Of a stretch of 64,000 nucleotides of DNA, positions 44,583-53,115 are shown one piece after another. The notes beneath the pieces are model-generated. The model made no database searches. It had not been told where the DNA came from and saw only the letters and a program-made list of their open reading frames with translations. Numbering within the stretch: the first letter of the stretch is position 1; each line of letters opens with the position of its first letter. The position numbers were made by a program, and so were the translations under genes. The stretch lies in the NCBI GenBank assembly GCA_002070265.1, contig MWCX01000043.1, positions 1 through 64,000 on the forward strand, given 5' to 3'. Source of the stretch: Bacteroidetes bacterium ADurb.Bin174. Lineage in GTDB: Bacteria > Bacteroidota > Bacteroidia > Bacteroidales > Paludibacteraceae.

Positions 44583-45803
44583 TTATTTTGCTAAGTTTTT
44601 AATAATGTGGATGATAACCTGCGTGGCTTTTTCCATGGATTGTATGGGAAGGTATTCAAACCTGCCATGGAAATTATGTCCGCCCGCAAAGATATTAGGG
44701 CAGGGAAGTCCCTTGAAAGAAAGCTGAGAACCGTCTGTTCCACCGCGTATGGGTTTGATAATGGGTGTAATACCCACTTCTTTCATGGCTTCAGCAGCTC
44801 CGTCAACAATGTGCATGACCGGCTCTACCTTTTCACGCATGTTATAGTATTGATCTTTCAGTTCAATGGTTGCTGTACCTGGTCCATAGGTGGTGTTGAT
44901 TTTTTCCACCAACTCCTGCATGTGTTTTTTCCTGAATAAAAATTGCTTATGGTCATGGTCGCGGATGATATAGGTCAAAGAAGTTTTTTCAATGCCTCCT
45001 TCTATGGCAAGCAAATGGTAAAAACCTTCATAACCTTCTGTCTCAGCGGGAGTCTCATCAGCAGGAAGCATGGCGATATATTTATTGGCTATCAAGATAG
45101 AATTAATCATTTTATCTTTTGCATACCCCGGATGTACATTTAGTCCGTTGAAAGTTATCTTAGCGGAAGCAGCATTGAAATTTTCATATTCCAATTCGCC
45201 TATTTGACCACCATCCATGGTATAAGCCCATTCGGCGCCAAATTTCTCTACGTTAAAATGATGTGCACCCTGACCGATTTCCTCATCCGGCGTAAAAGCA
45301 ATCCTTACTTTTCCATGTTTGATTTCAGGATGTTCAATTAGATATTCCATAGCTGTAACTATTTCAGCAATACCGGCTTTATCATCAGCTCCCAAAAGCG
45401 TAGTGCCATCCGTAACAATAATATCCTGACCTTTATATTGTAAAATTTCAGGAAAGACAGAAGTTTCCAACACGATTTGCTCTTTTTTATTCAGTAGAAT
45501 ATCCTTTCCGTCATAGTTTTCGACTATGCGTGCCTGAATGTTTTCTCCCGACATCTCCGGACTGGTATCCACATGTGCAATAAAGCCGATGGTCGGAACA
45601 TCCTTATTGCAATTTGCAGGCAGTGTAGCCATCAGATAACCCTTGTCATCCAAACTGATTTCTTTCATACCGATAGCCGCCAATTCCTCAGCTAAGTATT
45701 TGGAAAAAACCATTTGTCCCGGTGTGCTGGGGGTCAATCCTGTGTTTTCATCCGAAGTAGTATGAAAACTGATGTATTTTAAAAATCGTTGGGTAATATT
45801 CAT
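44583..45803 (-). CDS. pepT: Peptidase T (tripeptide aminopeptidase)
   Basis: 406 residues, M20 family. Zinc ligands and catalytic acids are in [43 protein letters not shown] and [15 protein letters not shown]. It removes the N-terminal residue from tripeptides in the cytoplasm. First gene of the pepT-gcvT-Smr operon. With the C69 and M16 peptidases it suggests peptide use. Confidence 0.96.
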   Translation of the reverse strand: MNITQRFLKYISFHTTSDENTGLTPSTPGQMVFSKYLAEELAAIGMKEISLDDKGYLMATLPANCNKDVPTIGFIAHVDTSPEMSGENIQARIVENYDGKDILLNKKEQIVLETSVFPEILQYKGQDIIVTDGTTLLGADDKAGIAEIVTAMEYLIEHPEIKHGKVRIAFTPDEEIGQGAHHFNVEKFGAEWAYTMDGGQIGELEYENFNAASAKITFNGLNVHPGYAKDKMINSILIANKYIAMLPADETPAETEGYEGFYHLLAIEGGIEKTSLTYIIRDHDHKQFLFRKKHMQELVEKINTTYGPGTATIELKDQYYNMREKVEPVMHIVDGAAEAMKEVGITPIIKPIRGGTDGSQLSFKGLPCPNIFAGGHNFHGRFEYLPIQSMEKATQVIIHIIKNLAK

Positions 45804-45865
45804 TTATATTTTACTTATATGTGTTTAAACAAAATTTGAAAGAGAACAAAGATAAATAATTTTGA

Positions 45866-45873
45866 TACTTTTG
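45866..45873 (+). promoter_or_regulatory. -7 element of nadD
   Basis: TACTTTTG fits TAnnTTTG, 36 bp before the ATG at 45909. Confidence 0.5.
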
Positions 45874-45908
45874 CAAAGTAAATCATTAGTTCAATCGACT
45901 TAAGTTTG

Positions 45909-46481
45909 ATGCAAATAGCTATTTATTCCGGATCCTTTAATCCCATTCATCTGGGTCATCAGAAATTAGCAGAGTATTTACTCGATAAAAAATTAGCAGA
46001 TGAAGTGTGGTTTGTAGTCACTCCGTTTAATCCGTTAAAAAACGTGGGGCATCCACCTGATGAATATATCCGTATGGATATGGTGGCAACTGCTGTTGGT
46101 GATAATCCTCGCATCAAGGTTTCGGATGTGGAGTTTACCATGCCCGTGCCCTCCTATACAGTCGATACATTAAAAAAACTGACCGAACTTTATCCCCAGC
46201 ACCGGTTTTTGTTGGTAATAGGCAGTGATAATGCCGTAATATTTAATCAATGGAAAGATTATCAGCAGATTTTAGATGCCTATCCTGTGTTGGTTTATCC
46301 CAGAAAAGGATATGATTTTTCCACAGTAGCCGCTCAATACCCTCAAATGCAATTGTTGGACACTCCGTTTTATGACATTTCTTCTACTCAAATCAGAGAG
46401 ATGATCAAAAAAGGAGAGGATGTGTCGGCATGGCTGCATCCGAAGGTGGTGCAATTTATTGAAGAGAAGGGGGTTTATTAA
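45909..46481 (+). CDS. nadD: Nicotinate-nucleotide adenylyltransferase
   Basis: 190 residues from ATG 45909. The nucleotidyltransferase motif is GSFNPIHLGHQKLAE, and the second is ISSTQIREMIKKG. VIGSDNAVIFNQWKDYQQIL is typical of NadD. It makes deamido-NAD from nicotinate mononucleotide, on the de novo route to NAD. Monocistronic with its own promoter; a heptamer tract follows. Confidence 0.94.
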   Translation: MQIAIYSGSFNPIHLGHQKLAEYLLDKKLADEVWFVVTPFNPLKNVGHPPDEYIRMDMVATAVGDNPRIKVSDVEFTMPVPSYTVDTLKKLTELYPQHRFLLVIGSDNAVIFNQWKDYQQILDAYPVLVYPRKGYDFSTVAAQYPQMQLLDTPFYDISSTQIREMIKKGEDVSAWLHPKVVQFIEEKGVY

Positions 46482-46483
46482 CT

Positions 46484-46640
46484 AAGAACTATGAATTAAG
46501 AACTATTAACTAAGAACGGATTTTTTGAAGTTAGGGAAGTTAAAGAAGTTAAGGAAGTTAGTAGGTAGTAGTTAGGTCGCAAGGTTCGGCTTTCGTTCTT
46601 CGTTCTTCGTTTTTCGTTCTTAGTTCTTCATTCTTAAAGT
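46484..46640. repeat. Heptamer tracts between nadD and the envelope cluster
   Basis: Three consecutive tracts of different unit: TAAGAAC(T/A) units, then GAAGTTA-type units, then GTTCTTC, GTTCTTC, GTTTTTC, GTTCTTA, GTTCTTC, ATTCTTA. No protein-like frame. Confidence 0.8.
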
Positions 46641-46747
46641 CTTTCTTTTAAAATTCATACCTCAACTTGCAGTCTTACTTTTAAAAAAACGACTTTTTTG
46701 ACTTGCAGAGATTGTATTATTGCAGCGTAATTTTAAAATACTGTAAC

Positions 46748-48190
46748 ATGGTACGTTATTGGATTCTATTATCTTTTAGTTTGATGTTTTTAGGTGTGCA
46801 TTCTCAAAGTCTTTTTGAGTCTGCCGGCTTAGATATTGGAAGTGGAGGCAACAAAACTACCGAGGTTGATTTCGGTGGTTATGGACGAGGTTCTGTCTTT
46901 GGTGGTGGAAAACAGTACAAATTAGCATCGTCTTTTGCAGAGATATCGCTGCAGACTCGCCTTAAAAGTCGCGAAGCCTTATTGAATGGCGATATCCGTC
47001 TTAGAAAAGGGATCATGTTTGAAGAGGATGTTCAGTTGATTGAGATTAAAGAATTGTATACCGGCTACAGTTCCAACAGTTTTGATTGTTTGATTGGTAA
47101 TCAATTGGTAAATTGGGGGCGGACGGATGGCTTTAACCCTACGAATAACATAACGCCCAACGATTATTTCTTTCTCTCTGCCGATCCGGATGACCAGAAA
47201 ATGTCCAATTTTATGTTGCGTTTGAAATACAGATTTTCACCTAAGGTAGATATTGATATTGTAGGGGTACCTTATTTTAAACCTTCTATCTATCGTTTCG
47301 ACCTTTTTGATATGAATCTTGATATGAGTCAAGAAATGAATTTGGGAAGCAATTTGATACCTTTGCCTGCCATGAAAAAACCAAATGTTGATTTTGCATC
47401 CTTAGAGTTGCCTGAAAGAAAACTGTCGAACGGAAGCTTGGGTGCAAGACTTAACTTTGAATTATCAAAAATAGGTTTTGCCATTTCTTATTTTAATGGT
47501 TACGATCACTTTTATGGTTTTGATTTAAAAGAGTTCCAATTTAATATGTTTGATCCGTTAAATCCCATTAGTATGTTGGATTCCATTGAAATTCAAATCC
47601 AGTATCAACCGCATGTATATAAGAAGAGAACCATAGGATTTGATATGGCCTTGCCTCTTCCGAAATTCTTGTTGAAAGCTGAGGCAGCCTATAATATTGT
47701 GAAAAATAAGGACAGTTTGATGTACATTCCTAACAGCGATTTTAGGTATGTCATAGGAATTGAAAAAATGTGGAATGATTATGTGTTTATTGCTCAATAT
47801 ATTGGTAGCAGTGTAACAGATTTTGAACCCTTGGAGAAACCCGTTTTGAATGATTTAACGCAGTTGCCTACCTATGCGGATAATGTGGTACAATATCTAA
47901 GCAGAATGTTTAATAGACTCATTTTTAATCAACCGGCAGAATTTAATCATGCATTTGCTTTGACAGTGACCAAATCGTTTGCTCATGAAGAGTGGAATGC
48001 CGAATTTACCGCTTATTACAATTTGTTTCTCGAAGAATATATGCTGCGTCCTAAATTAAGCTGGAAGGTGAATGATTATCTGACAATCACAGCCGGAGCT
48101 AACTATATGCATGCAAAGAATATGACTTTGTTTCATTTTTCCTCTAAAATTATGAATGGTGGGTTTGTAGAGTTGAAGGTGAATTTTTGA
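46748..48190 (+). CDS. Outer-membrane beta-barrel protein (porin-like, possibly DUF1302-like)
   Basis: 480 residues from ATG 46748 (an upstream in-frame start at 46703 precedes the signal peptide). The signal peptide MVRYWILLSFSLMFLGVHSQ is followed by alternating strands throughout and ends in a terminal aromatic (VELKVNF), as in outer-membrane barrels. NWGRTDGFNPTNNITPNDYF recalls the DUF1302 group, but I cannot confirm the family. It lies 99 bp upstream of an MMPL transporter and a LolA-like carrier and could be the outer-membrane exit or insertion site of that pathway (inference). Confidence 0.7.
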   Translation: MVRYWILLSFSLMFLGVHSQSLFESAGLDIGSGGNKTTEVDFGGYGRGSVFGGGKQYKLASSFAEISLQTRLKSREALLNGDIRLRKGIMFEEDVQLIEIKELYTGYSSNSFDCLIGNQLVNWGRTDGFNPTNNITPNDYFFLSADPDDQKMSNFMLRLKYRFSPKVDIDIVGVPYFKPSIYRFDLFDMNLDMSQEMNLGSNLIPLPAMKKPNVDFASLELPERKLSNGSLGARLNFELSKIGFAISYFNGYDHFYGFDLKEFQFNMFDPLNPISMLDSIEIQIQYQPHVYKKRTIGFDMALPLPKFLLKAEAAYNIVKNKDSLMYIPNSDFRYVIGIEKMWNDYVFIAQYIGSSVTDFEPLEKPVLNDLTQLPTYADNVVQYLSRMFNRLIFNQPAEFNHAFALTVTKSFAHEEWNAEFTAYYNLFLEEYMLRPKLSWKVNDYLTITAGANYMHAKNMTLFHFSSKIMNGGFVELKVNF

Positions 48191-48289
48191 TGTTACGTCA
48201 CGGGTTCGCGAAGTAACGGGTTTGTCTTTGAAGAATAAAAAGTTGGGAATGAATAATCAATAATAAATCGTAAAATAGTAAATTAATTT

Positions 48290-50563
48290 ATGTTTAAATT
48301 TAAAAAATCCATGTTTGTTGTACGCTATCGTTGGTGGATTATTATAGCGACCATATTGATAGTGTTGTTATCGGTAGTTCGGCTGTTTCAGATAAAAACC
48401 AACCCTGATTTGTGGTCTTATTTGCCTGATACAATGTTGTCTCGTCAAAATTCAAAACAAATCGATGAGGTCTTTGGGGATGCAGAGCCTTTGTTGATTG
48501 TTATTGGCAATGATGATGTTTTGCATGCTGAAACTTTGAAACGGATTCGAGGAATCAGTGAAACTTTTGAGGCGGACAGCCGGTTTAACTATGTTTTTTC
48601 TCTTTTTCAAGCGAAGAATATTCGTTCTGAGGAGGGGTATATGTTGGTTGATCCGGTAATCACAGATATTCCGCAGACTGCAGAAGAACGCGAAAGTCTT
48701 CGTGCCGATATTCGAACTAATGAATTAGCTTACGGTTTGGTTGTGTCAGAAGATTTTAAAACAGCTTTAATTATTTTAAGTTCCAACAAGTCGGCTCCCG
48801 ATGGTGAGTTGATGTCATTTGTTCATCAGACCATTGCCGATTATCCGGGACCGGAAGAGATTTATGTAACCGGTCAGCCTTTTTTGCGCGAAGATGTTAA
48901 CAAAAACATCAGTCGGGATTTGATCGTGCTGTTGCCGGTTGGTTTACTCCTGATGTTTATCACGCTGTGGTTATCTTTCCGTGAATTAAAGGCTGTGTTT
49001 TTACCTTTTTCGGTGGTGGTATTCTCTATCATTGTTTGTGTTGGATTGATTCCGCTTTTCGGATGGGAGTTGAGTATCATCGGTGTGTTGATACCGATTA
49101 TGATGATTGCTATCGCCAACAATTATGGTGTTTATTTCATAGCTCGTTACCAGGATATGAATGCCAATGAACCGCATTTATCTATGCGGAGAATTGTACA
49201 GTATTCGGTGGAATACCTGACCAAACCCGTTGTTTTTTGTGGGTTAACAACCATAGTAGGTGTATTGGGTTTGGTGACGCATTTGGTTCTTCCCGCCCGA
49301 CAAATGGGGGTGGTTACTTCCATCGGGATTGCATTTGCTCTGTTGGCAAGTCTGTTGTTTGTGCCCGCTGTCATGTCATTGATGAAAAAAGGAAAGCCAC
49401 ACAAGGATTTAACAGGTGAAGCCAATCACTTTTTTTCACGTTTACTGACAGGAGTCGGCAAAATAATTACCAAACGTCCCAAACTTGTATTGGGCTTTTT
49501 TGGAATGTTTTTTACGATTTGCACCCTCGGATTGTTTTTCTTTAAAGTTGCACCCGATAATAATAAAGTTTTACCGGATAAACATCAGTTTAATGAAGCC
49601 ATCCGAATTGTAGACAGAGATTTCGGAGGGAGCAAGATGCTCAATGTGATGATAGAGGGAGATGCAAAAGATCCGGAATTATTGAACAAGTTAGTTGAGT
49701 GTGAGGAGAAATTAACAGCACTTCCTCAGGTAGGTTCAGTTACTTCCTTAGCTACGGTGGTTATTGAAATCAGTAAAGCTATGAATGATCCTAATAGTGA
49801 AGCATATGGTAAAATACCGGAAAGCAGGGAAGCAGTAGCACAATATATAGAACTGTATTCTATGAGTAGCGATCCGGAAGATATAGAACGTTTCGTTGAT
49901 TTTGATTATACGAATCTCTTGATGACCATTCAGTTTAAGGCTGATAAAATTGCAGATATTGATGAGGTGTTGGATAATCTTCAAACTGTCTTTGGCGACG
50001 ATAGCCTAAACCAATACAAACCTGGCGGTTATGCTTTAGTCGAAAAAGAGTTGAGTGAATCTGTAGTAACGGGCCAAAATTACTCCTTGATTTTTGCCTT
50101 TTTCGCTATCATTATATTATTAGCGATTATTTTCAGAAGCATCCCTGCCGGACTTATAGGCAGCATTCCTTTAGCTTTTGCCGTATTTTGTACCTTTGGC
50201 TTGATGGGGTGGTTGGGCATTGAGTTGAATATCGTTACAGCGTTATTATCATCCATATCAATCGGATTGGGCGTTGATTTTACCATACATATATTTTGGC
50301 GCATCAAATGGGAATTAGCGCTGGGTAAGGATTATCCCGAAGCTATTAAAAACACTTTGATAACCATAGGTAGAGGGATCACCATCAATGCTTTCTCGGT
50401 GATGATGGGATTTGCAGTCTTGTTTTTGTCTGCTTTCCCGCTGATTCGTTCGTTTGCATTCTTGATTATCATCTCTTTATTCTTATGTTTGATTTGTGCA
50501 TTGGTGTTTATTCCTGCACTGTCATTGGTACTCAAACCGAAATTTTTAGAAAAATCATTTTAA
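48290..50563 (+). CDS. MMPL/RND-family transporter
   Basis: 757 residues in two similar halves, each with one helix, a ~150-190-residue periplasmic domain and five helices, for about 12 membrane helices. Helices near 205-370 and 600-750 contain charged or polar channel-type residues (IANNYGVYFIARY; SIGLGVDFTIHIFWRI). This is the small lipid/hydrophobe-transporting branch (MmpL, HpnN-like) rather than AcrB-type drug efflux, as the periplasmic docking domains are short and there is no membrane-fusion protein gene. It uses the proton gradient. It is cotranscribed with a LolA-like protein 26 bp downstream. Confidence 0.85.
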   Translation: MFKFKKSMFVVRYRWWIIIATILIVLLSVVRLFQIKTNPDLWSYLPDTMLSRQNSKQIDEVFGDAEPLLIVIGNDDVLHAETLKRIRGISETFEADSRFNYVFSLFQAKNIRSEEGYMLVDPVITDIPQTAEERESLRADIRTNELAYGLVVSEDFKTALIILSSNKSAPDGELMSFVHQTIADYPGPEEIYVTGQPFLREDVNKNISRDLIVLLPVGLLLMFITLWLSFRELKAVFLPFSVVVFSIIVCVGLIPLFGWELSIIGVLIPIMMIAIANNYGVYFIARYQDMNANEPHLSMRRIVQYSVEYLTKPVVFCGLTTIVGVLGLVTHLVLPARQMGVVTSIGIAFALLASLLFVPAVMSLMKKGKPHKDLTGEANHFFSRLLTGVGKIITKRPKLVLGFFGMFFTICTLGLFFFKVAPDNNKVLPDKHQFNEAIRIVDRDFGGSKMLNVMIEGDAKDPELLNKLVECEEKLTALPQVGSVTSLATVVIEISKAMNDPNSEAYGKIPESREAVAQYIELYSMSSDPEDIERFVDFDYTNLLMTIQFKADKIADIDEVLDNLQTVFGDDSLNQYKPGGYALVEKELSESVVTGQNYSLIFAFFAIIILLAIIFRSIPAGLIGSIPLAFAVFCTFGLMGWLGIELNIVTALLSSISIGLGVDFTIHIFWRIKWELALGKDYPEAIKNTLITIGRGITINAFSVMMGFAVLFLSAFPLIRSFAFLIIISLFLCLICALVFIPALSLVLKPKFLEKSF

Positions 50564-50589
50564 ATATTAATTTTTAAAACAGTAATCAT

Positions 50590-51372
50590 ATGAAACTAAA
50601 TCATTTTATAGCAATACTAGTCTTATTTTTTGTTCCTGTTACCTACGGAACTGTTGCTGCACAAGATGCTGAAGCAATCAGTGAAAAAGCAATGAATGCC
50701 ATTAAGATCCAGGATATGGAAATGGTTTCCACCATCAATATTTACGATGCCAAGGGAAATGTTAGAACCAGACAAATTAGTATGGCATCTCGTAAATTTG
50801 CAGAATGTACCAAAATGATGATACGCTTTCTGGCTCCTGCCGATGTTAAGGGAACTACTTTGTTGGTTCATGATTATGAAGACAAAGAAGATAATCAGTG
50901 GATATATATGCCTGCCCTACGCAATGTGAGAAGGATAGTCAGCACCGAAAAAGCCAAAAATTTTATGGGCTCTGAATTTACCAATGCAGATATGAGTAAG
51001 CCTAATTTAAAGGATTATGACTATAAAATTTTAGGTGAAGAAGTGTACGAAGGTAAAAATTGCTGGAAGGTTGAAGCAGTCTGTAAAACGGATAAGATTC
51101 GACAAGAGAATGGCTTTAACAAAAGAGTCAGTCTAATTGATAAAAACCTTTACTTATGCTACAAGATTGAATATTATGATCTTTCAGACACGATGTACCG
51201 CACTCAATATATTTCAGATTACAGAAAGTTGGAGGACGGCAACTATTTCGCTTATAAAATGACCATGGAAAATTTAAAAAATGGCAGAAAGTCTGAAATG
51301 ATTGTTGATAAATTCCAACTTGGCTCCAAACTTCCTGAAAGTATCTTTTCTCCTTCAATGTTGGATAAATAA
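50590..51372 (+). CDS. Periplasmic LolA-like protein (outer membrane lipoprotein-sorting type)
   Basis: 260 residues, signal peptide ending near VAAQ. The central segment WIYMPALRNVRRIVSTEKAK, followed by NFMGSEFTNADMS, is the hallmark of the LolA-like family (Pfam LolA_like, product name outer membrane lipoprotein-sorting protein) that regularly accompanies MMPL transporters. It has a LolA/LolB-type half-barrel expected to hold a lipid or acyl chain in the periplasm. It is the third gene of the cluster. Canonical LolA is a different protein, so this one probably serves a dedicated cargo. Confidence 0.85.
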   Translation: MKLNHFIAILVLFFVPVTYGTVAAQDAEAISEKAMNAIKIQDMEMVSTINIYDAKGNVRTRQISMASRKFAECTKMMIRFLAPADVKGTTLLVHDYEDKEDNQWIYMPALRNVRRIVSTEKAKNFMGSEFTNADMSKPNLKDYDYKILGEEVYEGKNCWKVEAVCKTDKIRQENGFNKRVSLIDKNLYLCYKIEYYDLSDTMYRTQYISDYRKLEDGNYFAYKMTMENLKNGRKSEMIVDKFQLGSKLPESIFSPSMLDK

Positions 51373-51387
51373 TTTTTAATCTTAAAA

Positions 51388-51849
51388 ATGTTTATGAACA
51401 CCATCAAACGCTTCATATTATTAACAGTTGTTGTGTCCTTTTTCTCTTTTGTCAAGGCACAAACGGTGGAGGTGAGAATCATCAACGTTCGCACGGACGT
51501 TGGTCAGCTCTATGTTGGTGTGTTTGATAGTCAGGAATCATTCAAAAAAGAAGACGGGTTTTACAGACAAAAAATTTTAAAAAGTGAAATTGAAGATGGA
51601 AATTATTCAATAACCATTCAGTTGTCTCCCGGAACATACGGAGTTTCTGTGTTGGATGATGTGAATATGGACGGGAAGATGAATTATAATTTAATTGGTA
51701 TTCCTACGGAGGGTTATGGGTTTGGTGGATTTAAACATAGAGGGTTGAAAAAGCCGACTTTTGATGACTTCTCATTCACTATAGAGAAGGGACAGTACAT
51801 TCAATTTGATGTGGAACTGAGATATTTTGAACTGAATTTTAAAAAGTGA
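51388..51849 (+). CDS. DUF2141 family exported protein
   Basis: 153 residues with a signal peptide ending FVKAQ. The family pattern is clear: GQLYVGVFDSQESF, SPGTYGVSVLDDVNMDGKMN, GIPTEGYGFGGF. DUF2141 proteins are small periplasmic beta-sandwich proteins of unknown function often found next to lipid, carotenoid or MMPL genes. It starts 15 bp after the LolA-like gene, so it belongs to the cluster. An ATG two codons downstream is an alternative start. Confidence 0.85.
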   Translation: MFMNTIKRFILLTVVVSFFSFVKAQTVEVRIINVRTDVGQLYVGVFDSQESFKKEDGFYRQKILKSEIEDGNYSITIQLSPGTYGVSVLDDVNMDGKMNYNLIGIPTEGYGFGGFKHRGLKKPTFDDFSFTIEKGQYIQFDVELRYFELNFKK

Positions 51850-51880
51850 TCTGTATTTGTTAAGTATAATTGCAAAAAAA

Positions 51881-51908
51881 TCATCAGTTTTTTCAAAAAA
51901 ACTGATGA
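51881..51908 (+). terminator. Hairpin after the envelope cluster
   Basis: 13-bp perfect inverted repeat TCATCAGTTTTTT / AAAAAACTGATGA with a very short loop, 31 bp after the DUF2141 stop. The A/T inner part will melt; no T-run follows, so termination is probable but not certain. Confidence 0.6.
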
Positions 51909-51917
51909 AAATAATTA

Positions 51918-52080
51918 GGAACTGTCTCAAAGCAAATTATCAACTGAAAAACAGCAAACGATAAAGGTCGATTTGCACCCTGCAACACTTTAACCCCGCG
52001 ATCACGCACTACGAAACACGGAACTCGCGACCCCGAATATCGAAAGTAACGCAGCAGTTGGGCGCTTATGAGACACCGCC
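51918..52080. repeat. Dispersed element, most complete copy (copy E)
   Basis: 163 bp. Left end GGAACTGTCTCAAAGC, then ATCAACTGAAAAACAGCAAA, GGTCGATTTGCACCCTGCAA, a heptamer core (ACGAAACACGGAACTCGCGA) and right end CGAATATCGAAAGTAACGCA...CTTATGAGACACCGCC. The outer 12 bp form an imperfect inverted repeat (9 of 12). It contains no open frame of note and has no transposase. Confidence 0.85.
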
Positions 52081-52087
52081 CATTTAT

Positions 52088-52255
52088 TTATGCGGGACTG
52101 ATTGCATCTGAAGGACATACATCAGCGCAAGCTCCACAATCAGTGCAAAGCTCGGGATCAATTGCATAGATATCACCTTCTGAAATAGCGTCAACAGGGC
52201 ATTCGTCAATACAAGAACCACAAGCAATACAATCTTCTGAAATTACGTAAGCCAT
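52088..52255 (-). CDS. 2[4Fe-4S] ferredoxin
   Basis: 55 residues on the minus strand: MAYVISEDCIACGSCIDECP in the first half and LCTDCGACADVCPSDAI in the second, each with a CxxCxxCxxxCP cluster motif. It is a clostridial-type low-potential electron carrier, the expected partner for the hydrogenase and for pyruvate:ferredoxin oxidoreductase in this organism. It has its own promoter reading leftward, and copy E of the repeat starts 7 bp beyond its stop. It diverges from the PorT-like gene. Confidence 0.96.
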   Translation of the reverse strand: MAYVISEDCIACGSCIDECPVDAISEGDIYAIDPELCTDCGACADVCPSDAISPA

Positions 52256-52290
52256 AATTAAAAATTTTAAATGGTTTGATTTTAGATTTG

Positions 52291-52321
52291 CAAAAGTAGG
52301 TAATTTTTAAGTTCCAACAAA
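52291..52321 (-). promoter_or_regulatory. Ferredoxin promoter
   Basis: On the minus strand: TTTG (52318-52321), 19-bp spacer, TACTTTTG (52291-52298). Full match to the Bacteroidetes pattern, 35 bp upstream of the start. Confidence 0.7.
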
Positions 52322-52330
52322 ATATATCCG

Positions 52331-52338
52331 TATCTTTG
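52331..52338 (+). promoter_or_regulatory. -7 element of the PorT-like gene
   Basis: TATCTTTG, 55 bp before the ATG; back to back with the ferredoxin promoter. Confidence 0.5.
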
Positions 52339-52393
52339 CGTCGTTTTGCAATAATAAAAACCAATTGCCGTTTTAGATGAGTAATAAAATACG

Positions 52394-53101
52394 ATGATGT
52401 CTAAAAAAAATCTTTGTACACTCGTTTTACTCTTCACATTAAAAGTTTTGTCGGCACAAGGAAACCTGACGGATTTGGATTATAAAATCTTTCGGCTTGG
52501 TTTTTCTTTGGGGACTAATTACATGCATTTAGACATCGAACATACTGAGTTTGAGCAAGACGGAAAAATTTATTATGCCCGGGTTTCTGATGTATTGCCG
52601 GGTTTTACGGTCGGACTGATAACTGATTTGCGTCTGCACCGTCACTTTAATTTCAGGGTAACGCCCTCTTTGTTGCTTGGGGAACGTCATCTCTACTTTA
52701 AAGCCTACGATTTTAATACCGACTCGTTTGAAGATGACCAAAAGGTAAATCTATTTTCATTACCCATTGACATCCCTGTTAATCTGAGATATAGTGCTGA
52801 AAGATATGGTAATTTTAAACCTTTTATTCAGGTTGGAGTCGGGACCTATTTCGATTTAGGAAGAGATGAGCAAACCGACGTCACCCTCAAATTGATTGAT
52901 TATTACTATAGTGTCGGGTTCGGCTGTGATTTGTACTTCAGGTATTTTAAGCTGTCACCTGAGATGAAGTTTAATTTTGGCAGGCTGAATATGTTGTCCC
53001 CTAAACACATCACTGATGATACGGTTACAACTCTTAAATACACCAATGCCATTTCTAAAATACTGTCGCGGGTCATCGTGTTTTCTTTGAATATTGAATA
53101 A
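52394..53101 (+). CDS. porT: PorT-like outer-membrane beta-barrel protein
   Basis: 235 residues, signal peptide ending VLSAQ. Eight-strand small barrel pattern: FRLGFSLGTNYMHLDI, VLPGFTVGLITDLRLHRHFN, RVTPSLLLGERHLYF, VNLRYSAERYGNFKPFIQVG, FKLSPEMKFNFGRLN. This resembles PorT, a type IX secretion system component required for protein export in Porphyromonas, though other OMP_b-brl_2 proteins share the fold. The presence of GldB in the window is consistent with a T9SS/gliding gene set. 14 bp separate it from the next gene. Confidence 0.65.
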   Translation: MMSKKNLCTLVLLFTLKVLSAQGNLTDLDYKIFRLGFSLGTNYMHLDIEHTEFEQDGKIYYARVSDVLPGFTVGLITDLRLHRHFNFRVTPSLLLGERHLYFKAYDFNTDSFEDDQKVNLFSLPIDIPVNLRYSAERYGNFKPFIQVGVGTYFDLGRDEQTDVTLKLIDYYYSVGFGCDLYFRYFKLSPEMKFNFGRLNMLSPKHITDDTVTTLKYTNAISKILSRVIVFSLNIE

Positions 53102-53115
53102 GCAAAATTGGGTGC

